Assembly: GCA_026008535.1 (NCBI GenBank)
Contig: BRKX01000013.1
Coordinates: forward strand, 56,927,726 to 56,991,725
Origin: Perilla frutescens
Taxonomy: Eukaryota > Streptophyta > Magnoliopsida > Lamiales > Lamiaceae
Length of the DNA: 64,000 nucleotides
Direction: 5' to 3'
In this document: in pieces, positions 36,192 through 46,800 of the stretch
Numbering within the stretch: the stretch's first letter is position 1
Layout of the letters: each line of letters opens with the position of its first letter
Program-made: the position numbers and the translations under genes
Notes under the pieces: model-generated
Told to the model about the DNA's origin: nothing
The model's input: the letters and a program-made list of their open reading frames with translations, nothing else
Database searches by the model: none

Positions 36192-36204
36192 GCTCTTGAT
36201 ACCA
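36192..36204 (-). promoter_or_regulatory. Primer binding site of the copia element
   Basis: The minus strand reads TGGTATCAAGAGC directly after the 5' LTR. It resembles the initiator-methionine tRNA 3' end complement used by many plant copia elements (TGGTATCAGAGC), with one extra A. Confidence 0.88.
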
Positions 36205-36376
36205 TGTTTGTTTAGTTGTATGAATATCATAGATAGGAGAATAGAATTGAATAATATTGCTGTATATTCAACAATGATAGTTACATCCTCTCTTATTGAG
36301 AGATTTATGCTTCTACAAGGAAACAGAATAAAACTATTTTGGGACAAATATTCTTGATTTTATTTTCATTCTAACA
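36205..36376 (-). repeat. Copia 5' LTR
   Basis: 172 bp, TGTTTG to TAACA on the plus strand, and upstream with respect to the minus-strand element. It differs from the other LTR by three transitions and one transversion. Confidence 0.97.
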
Positions 36377-36381
36377 CTATC
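36377..36381. repeat. Target site duplication, right (CTATC)
   Basis: Matches 31,393-31,397 exactly and follows the CA end of the LTR. Confidence 0.95.
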
Positions 36382-36630
36382 ATCCTCAAATAACACAATA
36401 AATTATCAAATTCAATTTCAAAATTTAGGACTCTCTCTTATCCGAAATAGTCCGCACATTTGTTGAAATTGAGTTTGTTTTTTTTGGCATGAATGTACTT
36501 TATTCACATATTTGAACTTCATTTGTTGTTTTATATATCTAATTATTGTTGAATCATTGTAATTAGTATGCGGGAAAAATTATGTGAAAGTTTTTACTTG
36601 CACGAAAATATTGACTGATATATGAATATT

Positions 36631-36671
36631 CAGTGACGGATTCATACATAAATCTCTGGACGCTTCACTAC

Positions 36672-36722
<51 letters not shown>

Positions 36723-36850
36723 CAAATATAGGTAGCGACGAAACTAACTGACAATAAAAAATACATAGAAAAAAGGGGTGAGGTGGAGGGGGTGGAGGTT
36801 GGGGGTCTAGGACCCCCTCAGCCCCTCCGAATCTGCCACTACAAGTATTG
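36631..36850. repeat. Degenerate MITE containing an (AT)n run
   Basis: The left end CAGTGACGGATTC and right end GAATCTGCCACTAC are imperfect inverted repeats of the CAGTGGCGGA type known from plant MITEs. An AT run (36,676-36,722) and a G-rich stretch lie inside. No target duplication could be fixed. Confidence 0.5.
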
Positions 36851-36939
36851 TTGTTCATTTGCGCACCAGATAAAAAATGAGTTGCTACACAAGTATACAA
36901 GTAAAGTAAGACAATTATTATTGTACCTGTGTACGTAAC

Positions 36940-37165
36940 AACTCATTTTTCGGTTGTTGCACGAGTCCTCGAATTGACCTATTCATGAACTTATATATCA
37001 TCTCATTTTTTAACTTTTACACGAGTGCACAAATTAACATCCTCGTGTATCAACTCATTTTTAATTGATGAAATCGTATATGATTGTGGATACTTGTAAA
37101 GTTGTGTATTAGTTCATTTTTTAACTGTTGCATGCAATACCAATGTATCAATTGAGTAATTTTTG
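36940..37165. repeat. Degenerate tandem array, about 60-bp units
   Basis: Four imperfect units each start with ACTCATTTTT or a variant, followed by a GTTGCACGAG/TTACACGAG-like phrase, and end near TATC or TATT. No coding potential. Confidence 0.55.
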
Positions 37166-37802
37166 TGCAAGCGAGAACATCCACAATTTTTTTTTTCCTG
37201 CGTAACGAACAAAGATTCAACGACAATTAAATATCTAAAATAACATCATATCATTTTAAAAACTCCGACAACCTTTTTGAATTACTTGAGAAGAGAAGTC
37301 GATCGAGGGAGGGAGAAAGATTGAGAGAGAAGAGCCAACCATGAGAAAAAGATGAAGGTAAAAAAGACATGATTTTTTATATCCTTATGTGATTTTTATT
37401 TTTATTTTAGATAATTAATGATTAAAATTATTTATGTTAAAGAATATGTATTATTAATTTATTATTAAGGGTGTTGTTCTCCTTATAAATTGGTTCTATT
37501 TTTCTATTTAAAAACGACTACTCGTATCATTTTATTAAACGACAGTGATTGTTTTTCTATATTAACACTTAAATAAAGTGTGTTGTATGATTCACAAAAA
37601 TAAAGGTATGATAGGATGATACAAATTCACGTACTTCACAAGGATCACAACTACTATCATTTTTCTTTTTTTCAATGAATCAAATGATAAAAAATAATGG
37701 GAAGTGAATCCGAAATTTTCAATTTTACAAATGATTTAGTCTACAATTTATTGAATTTAGATGTTTGCGAGGGCAGACATCTACTTATTTTGAAAAAATT
37801 GG

Positions 37803-38148
37803 GCAAGTTACACTTTAATATCTATATTTCCGGTTTTAAAAAAGACAATGCCAATTTTTAAAAAATATTACAAATCTAACATTTAATCAATTTAAAGCTC
37901 GAAAATCGTACATAATTAATTGAATTTTAAAATTTCTTGATTGAGTGATTATTTTTCTGTAAGGCGTTGGAGAAATAGAAATATTAAAAATACAATCAAT
38001 CATGTAGGCTTTTCAAGCCGGAAAATTGATTAAATATTAGATTTGTAAAAAAAAAATTAAGAATTTGATACTATATTGTTAATTTTGAAAAAAGTTGGGT
38101 ATTTTTGAAAAATAACATAAAATGTAAATATTAAAGTGTATTTTACCC
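37803..38148. mobile_element. Fold-back MITE related to the TTACACTTTG family
   Basis: The left end GGGCAAGTTACACTTTAATATC is inverted at the right as GTAAATATTAAAGTGTATTTTACCC. Internal TTGATTAAATATTAGATTTGTAA is also inverted. It lies 11 bp from the next element. No clear target duplication. Confidence 0.7.
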
Positions 38149-38159
38149 AAAATTAATAA

Positions 38160-38544
38160 GGAGAATTTACACTTTGATATCTACATTTTGGAGACTTTTT
38201 CAAAAATAACCCACTTTATTACTATTAGCAAAATCGTACCCACTTTTTCAAAATTTTTACAAATTTGACCTCGATCAAATTTCCAACCTAAAATATCTAC
38301 GTGGCATGCCCAATAATTTTATTTTATTTTTAATTCATAATTGACATGAAATATCCAGGTAATATTTTTTATTGGAGTAAAAAAGTCACGCAAGAATTCA
38401 AGCGTGATATTTTAGGCTGGAAATTTGATCGATGTCCGATTTGTAAAATTTTTTGAAAAAGTGGGCACTGTTTTGCTAATAGTAATAAAGTGGGTCATTT
38501 TTGAAAACATGTCCAAAATGTAAGTGTCAAAGTGTAATTTATCC
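38160..38544. mobile_element. Fold-back MULE MITE, copy B (inverted relative to A)
   Basis: Ends GGAGAATTTACACTTTG and CAAAGTGTAATTTATCC, with the 11-bp direct repeat AAAATTAATAA on both sides (38,149-38,159 and 38,545-38,555). The unique centre is the reverse complement of that in the copy at 12.6 kb. Confidence 0.88.
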
Positions 38545-38781
38545 AAAATTAATAATTAAAAACATAAATCCCGTCCAGCTAAGGGCAGGAAGGTAATTTC
38601 ATAAGCAACCTGAGAAACAAAGACGTACAACGGTGTCGTTGTTTGGTAGATCCGCAGCCATATTGTCGAATTGTAGCTCTTACTGCCAGAGCGCGGACTC
38701 TCCAAAGTAAAGCAGAAAACAACTCATTCCCCATTTATTTTACTAAAATTTCTCTTCATAAACCACTTTCCCCTTCCAAAT

Positions 38782-38816
38782 TCTCTCTCTAACCCTCTCT
38801 CTCTCTCTCTCTCTCT
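38782..38816 (+). promoter_or_regulatory. Pyrimidine tract before the aldolase gene
   Basis: CT-rich tracts (CTCTCTCTAACCCTCTCTCT...) end about 22 bp before the start codon. Such Y patches are usual in leaders and core promoters of plant genes. Confidence 0.5.
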
Positions 38817-38837
38817 AACTAGCCGAAAACACGAGTG

Positions 38838-41609
38838 ATGGCTTGCTCCAGTTTGGTGAAACTGAACGCCACCGCCTCATCGTGGATCGCCGGCCACCAG
38901 TCCGTCAATTCACGCCCCGGAGCGGCGGCGAGGTTCTCCAACAGCCGCGTATCGGTCATCCGCGCCGGATCGTACACCGACGAGCTCGTCAAAACGGCTG
39001 TAAGCGATTTCTCCGTTTTATACTTGCTTGTGGATGGATTGTTCGGTGTCGTGGTGTTTGACTAACCGATGAATTATGTCGCGATGTTTTTGAGCATGGA
39101 TGTTGAAACCGTTTGCGTGGATTTGCTTGTGTAGTTCGTAACACAGGAAATATGCTGGCGGATAATTAATTATGATTTGTGTTCTATGTTTTTAGTTTAA
39201 TTTGTTTAAGACGGTTACATTAAAGGTTTTTTTTAATTGTACTTGCTGAATTTGGTTGTTTTCGCTTTTTTTTCGATCTTTTGAGGTGAATTGTTTCCGT
39301 TACAGTGAGATGCTTTAGTGTATTCGTGTTTTGAGAGGCTATCGGAGGAACTCAAGATGTGTTTTCTGCCATTGCTGAGATTTGATAGAGCATAATTAAA
39401 TTTGATTTGCTTAATAAATTACAGTTTTCTAATATATGATTGTGAGGTCATGATTCACGCCGCCTTGAGTCCTGTTAATAATGTTTTGGTTGACTGCAAC
39501 AGTTGATTAGTTAACTATTTTAAGATTCTTTTGTTTTAATTAAATTTTCTTATAATTTTTTTTAATATTTATAAAATGGGAAGATTTGGTATGGTCACGT
39601 GCCTGCACTACTCTTGCGGTTGGTGAGTGTTGGTTTTTACCACTAGGCTTGCAAAAGGAGTGTTGGTATGTGTACTACTGTACAATTTTGGCCACCTAAC
39701 CAATTCTAGTTGACTGTTATATATATTTGTTTTAACAGCCAAAGTAAAAATAGCATGTACTTCAGCAAATACCTCTTTTTATTTATTAAAGAAGTTTTCA
39801 TATGGAGCCTTATTTTTTTCATAATTTATTGGAGCTTAATTAATTTTGTGTGCTTCAGTTTATGTCTATAGCAATGCCTTAGTCCTTCTTCATTTAGCCA
39901 TCTTTTTAATGTTTGATATTTTTTTTTCAAGAAGACTCTGTATTTACATTCTTTCACTTTATAGATGCTAAATAACAGTAGCATAGTTGTTAGCTGGTTT
40001 CGAGGATTTGCTTCTTCATAATGTCTGTTTCTATTCTGTGTTGGGAATAGAAATCAATTGCATCACCAGGCCGGGGAATCCTCGCAATTGATGAATCTAA
40101 TGCAACATGCGGCAAGCGGTTGGCGTCCATTGGACTCGACAACACGGAAACCAACAGGCAGGCCTACAGGCAACTCCTTCTGACTACTCCTGGTTTGGGT
40201 GAATATATTTCTGGCGCTATTCTCTTTGAAGAGACACTTTACCAGTTGACCACAGATGGAAAGAAGTTTGTGGACTGTTTACGCGATGAGAATATTGTAC
40301 CTGGTATCAAAGTTGATAAGGTGAGAATGAGACCAGGATAGAGTTAATTTTGTTCCAAGCTCTATTGTGTTGCTCATGTTATGATCTTCCACATTCCTCA
40401 TTGATTATCAAATTGCTTAACATTTTGCACTTAGTGAGGCCCTTGCATCAATCTAGTAATCCTGTTATATCTTTTCTTCACTCACTTCTTTTTTTTTGGT
40501 CCCATTTTGGCAGGGTTTGGTTCCACTACCAGGATCGAACAATGAATCTTGGTGCCAGGGTTTAGATGGATTGGCTTCCAGATCTGCTGAATACTATAAG
40601 CAAGGGGCTCGCTTTGCAAAATGGTTTGCTATTTTTTCACAAGCTATATTTCTATTATTTCTTACCTTTAAGTGACACTCATCATGATATCACCTTTCCC
40701 TCTGAATTTAGGAGAACTGTTGTAAGCATACCCTGTGGTCCTTCTTCTTTAGCTGTTAAAGAAGCAGCTTGGGGTCTTGCTCGTTATGCTGCAATTTCAC
40801 AGGTAGAAATTTAGATTCTCGCCTTCCAGCCCTTTTCTTCTCTGGAATTTACTCGACTTGTTTCTATGCTCTTACAACTGGAGTAGTAAACTTGTTTTAA
40901 ACAGAGTCATATTGGTTTTGATATGTTTACGTTTTAATTTAGGATAATGGCCTTGTGCCGATTGTGGAACCTGAAATTCTTCTCGACGGAGACCACCCGA
41001 TTGAGAGGACTCTTGAAGTGGCTGAGAAAGTGTGGGCTGAGGTTTTCTACTACTTGGCGGAAAACAATGTTGTATTTGAAGGGATCCTGCTTAAACCGAG
41101 CATGGTAACTCCGGGGGCCGAACACAAAGAAAAGGCTTCACCAGATACCATTGCCAAAAATACCCTCACCATGCTAAGAAGAAGAGTGCCTCCTGCAGTC
41201 CCAGGAATCATGGTACTAAATCATGCCCGTTTTCAATTACATTCGATATCACACGTTGTCTTGCTGTTGCTGTTCCTGTTATTCCGTGTAATCTCAAATG
41301 AATCCGAATAACCTTTTCTTCCGGTTTTAGTTCTTGTCAGGAGGGCAATCCGAAGCTGAAGCAACATTGAACCTCAATGCAATGAACCAGAGCCCCAACC
41401 CATGGCACGTGTCCTTCTCGTATGCACGGGCACTGCAGAACTCAGTGCTGAAGTCATGGCAGGGTCGTCCGGAGAATATAGAAGCTGCACAGAAGTCGCT
41501 TCTGGTGCGTGCAAAGGCGAACTCGTTGGCACAGCTCGGGAAGTACTCGGCTGAGGGAGAGAACGAGGAAGCTAAGAAGGGAATGTTCGTGAAGGGCTAC
41601 ACTTACTAA
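38838..41609 (+). CDS. FBA3: Plastid class I fructose-bisphosphate aldolase, FBA3 type
   Basis: Cleaves fructose 1,6-bisphosphate to glyceraldehyde 3-phosphate and dihydroxyacetone phosphate in the plastid. Six exons, all in phase: 38838-38999, 40051-40320, 40514-40623, 40712-40802, 40943-41212, 41331-41609, giving 393 residues (family about 390-400). Residues 1-46 look like a chloroplast transit peptide (Ser/Ala/Arg-rich, few acids). The mature part starts near RAGSYTDELVKTA. Class I blocks: SPGRGILAIDESNATCGKRL, the Schiff-base Lys262 in GILLKPSMVTPG, FLSGGQSEAEATLNLNAMN, and the C-terminal GYTY. The block DYIS/EYISGAILFEETLYQ is closer to Arabidopsis FBA3 than to FBA1/FBA2 as I remember them. 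It may therefore serve non-photosynthetic plastids, which is inference. Confidence 0.95.
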
Positions 41610-42273
41610 GGCGAGCATGAAAGCTTCTCTTTTTTTTGTTGTGATGTTGATGACAGGCACGCTTTTTTCTTTCACTCACTTACCCCTTTTTTGATCCAAA
41701 TTTATATAGTGCTTTGAATAATATCAGTAATAAGTTGTGAGAGGTGAGAAACAAGTATTCGAATTTTAACCTGTATTATGGTTGGAGACAGTGATGATGG
41801 ATTGGGGGATTAATGTACCATTTTGAAGTAATTTTTATCTGGCTTAATGTGCCAATTTAGGGCATTGTTTACTTACTTTTTTTTACTTTAGCATTGTCTT
41901 CCTTTTTTAGAAAAAAAAAGCCGATATCTTACTTATTCAGAAAGCATTTTGTCGTATAAATTCAAATAGCAGTACAGTTATAATTTTATACATTTATTTT
42001 CTGAATCACGACGTAATCGAATAACTGAATGCAATGCTATTTGGAGATCTTCGTGGGCAATTTTTTTTATTTGGTAGTTTATTAGTATTTTTTTTTTGAA
42101 GGAGTTAGGCAATTATTTAAAAATCCAAAATTCTCCAAATCAGTTAGTGTTGGATAAAACTCAATATCGTACCAGATCATTTGACAATGACGTCAAAAAT
42201 TTGTCAACAATGCTCATATTGGAATTCAATTATGACCAAACATTAGTAAAATAATTGTAACTGAACAGTCCAG

Positions 42274-42275
<2 letters not shown>

Positions 42276-42329
<54 letters not shown>
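42276..42329. repeat. (CT)n microsatellite
   Basis: About 27 CT units. Confidence 0.95.
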
Positions 42330-42332
<3 letters not shown>

Positions 42333-42659
42333 GTAGTTTATAAATACTCTCATGATTTTTTTTTTTTAAAAATTAAGGTATGTATAAATTAATCTCATGA
42401 TTCATGTATCTCTCTCTTAGTGGGTGAATTATACACAGTTTCAATGCTTGCCGACGTGACTTTGATTTCATTCAAACTCATAACATATCGAAAAATACAA
42501 AATCTATTGAATATTGTATTTTATAATTTAGTTTAACTTTTAAATACTATAAAAGATGTCTTCCTACAAATGCATATAGGGTTGAGCAAACGGTCGATTC
42601 AGATAGAAACCGGTCAGATTTCTTCCACCCGAAACCATCGGCTGGGATCAACTTGGTCG

Positions 42660-42835
42660 ATCGACCACCGTGACAGAGTAAAGAATTTTGTATTGAAGTT
42701 GTATTCTTATTCACATGATTTCAATACACAAGAGTGCTATTTATACAAATATGACAAACAGTAAAGAGCTAAATATCATATTTTAGGATAGGAGAGATAT
42801 CAATAATCATATTATCTTGAGGTTTGGGCTGTGCA
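42660..42835 (-). repeat. Copia-LTR-like remnant
   Basis: The minus strand shows TATAAATAGCACTCTTGTG followed by an AATACAACTTCAATACAAAATTC stretch. That pairing, a TATA box followed by a polyadenylation-like region, is typical of plant copia LTRs. No coding region, partner LTR or target duplication is visible, so it is at best a solo or truncated LTR. Confidence 0.45.
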
Positions 42836-43401
42836 AATAGTTAGTTTGGTGTAAAATCGAGACAAACTAACAAAATCAAATAATTTTTTTTTAAAAAAAT
42901 TCTAAACCAAACCAACCAAAATAATATACATATATATATAATCGAACCAAACCAAACCATAATTTTTCAGTTAATTTAGTTTGGTTTTCGGTTTAACCGA
43001 ATTTTTAATGATTGTTTTTGTTTTTCTGAAATAATTATATTTAAATAAAATAACACGAACTCAATAGATAAAAAACGATATATTAAATAAGTAAATGTTT
43101 TAAAAAATCTAAAATTAGAAAATTGAAACTATATATCATAATTACTAATATTATTTAGGTATATAATATCTTTTAAATAGGTACAATTAATATTAGAATT
43201 ATAAATTATAAATATAGTGTGTGTGTGTGTACATATATATTTTGGTTGGTTCTGTTTTAACCAATTTTTTTTTACATAAATCAAAATCGAACCAAATTAT
43301 ATTTTGGTTTTAATATTCAAGACCAAGTCAAAATTAGAGAAAAAAAATGACCAAACCAACCGAACCAAATAGCCCAGTCTGGTTCGATTTTGCACACCCC
43401 C
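42832..43401. repeat. hAT-like repeat with GTGCAAA...TTTGCAC ends
   Basis: The left part reads GGGCTGTGCAAATAGTTAG and the right part GGTTCGATTTTGCACACCCC. Between them AACCAAACC/GGTTTGGTT words are inverted around the centre. This is a known kind of plant hAT-derived repeat. Borders are approximate. Confidence 0.55.
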
Positions 43402-43651
43402 ACTTAGGTTTTATTGAGAATTGATATGCATCAATATCTTGGATTCATTTGACTCTTATACCTCCGTATCAGTGATGATGGACTTTTCTTTAACACACTG
43501 AATAAAAAAAATTGCACATAAAAACCTTTTAGTTTTTTATTTATCATGTCTAATAAAAACAATTTTCAATATTTTTTTATTCGGATTTAATCCCCACGAA
43601 AAAAAAACAAATAAATTATTAAAACATAACTACAATATTTCTATTTCTCTG

Positions 43652-43668
43652 CACGTGCGCCTCACGTG
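43652..43668. promoter_or_regulatory. Two G-boxes (CACGTG) upstream of the helicase gene
   Basis: Palindromic CACGTG at 43,652-43,657 and 43,663-43,668, on the same face about one helical turn apart (11 bp), 160-180 bp before the start codon. G-boxes bind bZIP and bHLH factors, so light or ABA control is possible but not shown. Confidence 0.5.
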
Positions 43669-43828
43669 GAGCTCATTACTTAAAAACTCCGATCATAAGT
43701 TACGCCGAAACACAATTGCTCGCCGCTCTGGTGAAAACTCCGGCTAACTCTCCTCTACTCCGACCAAACCCCGCCGGAAAAGCCGGAGCCTCGTTTACGA
43801 CGTCGTTTGAGCCCACTCTACTCTTTGC

Positions 43829-46800
43829 ATGAGCCTCCTTTCTTTCCGATTTCCCCCTCACAGTTTTTACTCCAAAACCCTAAAACCCCACTCCGCCGGC
43901 CCTCCGCCGCGCTTGCACTTCAGAATGAAGGACCGGCCGCCGTCTTCTCACGGCGCGCTTTACGTGCCTCCGCACCACCGCCTCCGCCCTGCGAGCACCG
44001 CCGCCGCCGCCTCATCCACATCGACCGATTCCAAGCCTTTAAACGTAACTACGCACAGTGATGCTGATAAACGAGGGTCCTTTAGCAGTGCGAAATCGTA
44101 TCCTTACTTGCCACCTAATAAGTATCAGAAGCAATTTCAGCAGGAAAATTCAGGCCGTGAAGAGGTGGCTGAGCAAGTTTCTGATCGTGAAGTCGTGTTC
44201 TCGGCACAACCTGTATGTTTATTTGTATAGATGCGATTGTATATTCTCTCTCTCTTTTTCTGTTTCTACTTGGGGTTTTTGTGTGGTACGATTGTTTATA
44301 ATGCAGTTTGGTTGTTACCTCTAATAATTTTAGCTTGTGAATTTCTTTTTTCCTTTTGCCTTATAATTTTGGGTGGAATTGGATTAGCTTCTATCAGGCT
44401 GGAATTGTACTACAGTTGCCAATATGGAGCTTTGTAAATTGTCGTGCATGCACAATTTTTGTAGTTGCTCTCTAAAATTGCTTCGATTTTCAGGGCGCAT
44501 CATCCTCAGAGAATGTAAATACATGGAAATGGAGGTTAAATACTCTGTTACGTGATAACGATAAGCAGGAGTTAATATCAAGAGAGAAAAAAGATAGAAG
44601 AGATTTTGAGCAAATAGCAGCTTTAGCTAGCAGAATGGGCTTATATAGGTATCTTTTGTGTGGTTTTTGTTCTAATATTTTATTTTTATCTTTTAAGTTT
44701 AACTTTTAAAACATTTGTTCTACAGCCACCTGTATACAAAGGTAGTCGTTGTCAGTAAATTTCCTTTGCCGCACTATCGTTTTGATCTTGATGATAAACG
44801 TCCGCAGAGGGAGGTAAATTGCTTTTGCTCTTTTGCTCCTATGTTTATTGGATTCTACAGCCATCTTATTGTGGGATATTTTCAGGTGATTTTGGCTCCT
44901 GGTTTGCAAAAGCGTGTGGATGCTTATCTTATGGGCTACGTTTCTGGAAAGCGTAAGAGCGTGGATGTCTTTTCAAGATCAAGTAGTAATGGCAGTATGG
45001 CTACCGATGAAAGCCTCTTTGAGCAACCAGAGCCACTTCCACATAGTAAGACTGCCATGGAGAAAGTTTTCTGGAGAAGAAGTATGCAGATGCATGATGA
45101 GCAACGCAACTGGCAGGTTCAATTACCCCCAGAGATTGATAGAATGATTACTTTCTATAGTTAATATTTTTATTCCTTGGATGCTTAAAGTATCCCAAGT
45201 TTGATGGCTATTCTTTTAATTGCTTATGTGCTTCAGTAATTTGTGGTGGTTAGAAATTGGATAAACAATTGAAGAATGGCCAGGTCATGATGATGAATTC
45301 TGTTATGAAAACTGGAACCCAATTTTCTCCTTTTTAAACTCAAAAAAATTTCAAGTCCTGCTGTTCAGAGTTCATTCTTTAGTGCGGGACATCTCAAGAG
45401 ATAATTTCTTCTTGAAGCATGTGGAGGAGGTTTTGAATCAATTTGATGCTAATTTCTTGACCTGTTTTCTAGTCTTATTAGTTGTCTATGTGACCCAGAC
45501 ACTGACTTATTCCATAATAAACTTTAGAATACATTTTATTTCTTGACCTGACTTCTAATATAACACTGAAATTTCCCATTAACACATCTGGTTATGGTGA
45601 TCACTTGAGTGTAATTGGTATCAGAAGTGGGGCAACCATCATATCCTATTTGTTATTTGTTACAGGAATGCCCTGATGGAAGAAAGATGATGAAATTTCG
45701 CAGTAGTCTCCCTGCTTATAAGGAGAAAGATGCTATATTAAGTGCCATTTCACAGAACCAGGTATTTAGGGTTTGTGCAATTTCAACATGGGCGATTATT
45801 GCTTGAATTAGTATTCTCATCAAATCAATTGTTTTATTTGGGCAGTTAAATAACGAATTAATCATTGTGATGTTTTCCTTTAGCTTGTTTCGTAAGTTAA
45901 ATCTACTTACTATTTGGCTAATAATGGATTTAGCTTAACGCATCTGTTTTTGTTGCTGGTCTGTGCTTTCCATGTTGTATGGGTTTCCTCATCTGTACTG
46001 CCCCATAAATATATCATGATTTAGACTATGAAAGAAATGAACTTTAAAATGTTAAAATAAGAGGCTGTGGAGATAGTTTCTATATTTGACAATCGGAGAG
46101 GATCCATTTACTTCTTAGCTATCTTTATTTTCCATTCACGTAATCACGTATAATGCATTCTCCTCGACCAGTGTCGGAATGCATGGTTGATTAGTTTTAT
46201 TTACAAAATAATATGAAATTGCAAATAATTAACTGCTCTTTAAATTCTTAATTGATATGATTGCTAATGATATTTTATCTCGAGTGTAGGGTTTTTTCCT
46301 TTCTTCTCTCAATATATGTTTTCGCGACAATATTTATAAATGACAATTTGTACTTGTTAGGTTGTCATCATATCTGGTGAAACTGGTTGTGGTAAGACCA
46401 CCCAGATTCCCCAATTTATTTTGGAGTCTGAGATAGACTCTATGCGTGGGGCCATGTGCAATATTATATGTACCCAGCCTCGAAAGATATCTGCCATGTC
46501 TGTATCTGAGAGGATTGCCACAGAGAGGGGAGAGAAACTGGGAGAAACAGTGAGTTTCTAATCATCATTAAATCATCATCATCCATGTAGTGACAATTTT
46601 TGGCTTTTTTATGAACATTCCCGTCAAAGTGTAACTATACGTTCCATACACTTGGCATCTCTTTGCAGGTTGGATATAAAGTTCGGCTAGAGGGCATGAA
46701 AGGAAGGGACACCCACCTCCTCTTCTGCACAACTGGCATCTTGTTGCGCAGATTATTGATTGATAGAAGCTTAAAGGGTGTAACACATATTATTGTTGAT

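Larger units (their letters stand above)
31398..36376 (-). mobile_element. Full-length Ty1/copia retrotransposon, inactive
   Basis: A 4,979-bp element on the minus strand with 172-bp LTRs (TG...CA ends), CTATC target duplications, an initiator-Met-tRNA-type primer site and a polypurine tract. The domain order Gag, protease, integrase, reverse transcriptase, RNase H is that of copia (Pseudoviridae). The single Gag-Pol frame is broken by four in-frame stops (35,933-35,935; 35,882-35,884; 34,697-34,699; 33,059-33,061) and one frameshift near 32,471-32,500. The LTRs differ at 4 of 172 positions, so insertion is recent on an evolutionary scale. Confidence 0.97.
41610..43650. other. Intergenic between aldolase and helicase genes
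   Basis: The first 200 bp or so hold the aldolase 3' UTR, with AATAAT-like words near 41,717. The rest holds a CT microsatellite, an LTR-like fragment and a hAT-like repeat, listed separately. No gene seen. Confidence 0.6.
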
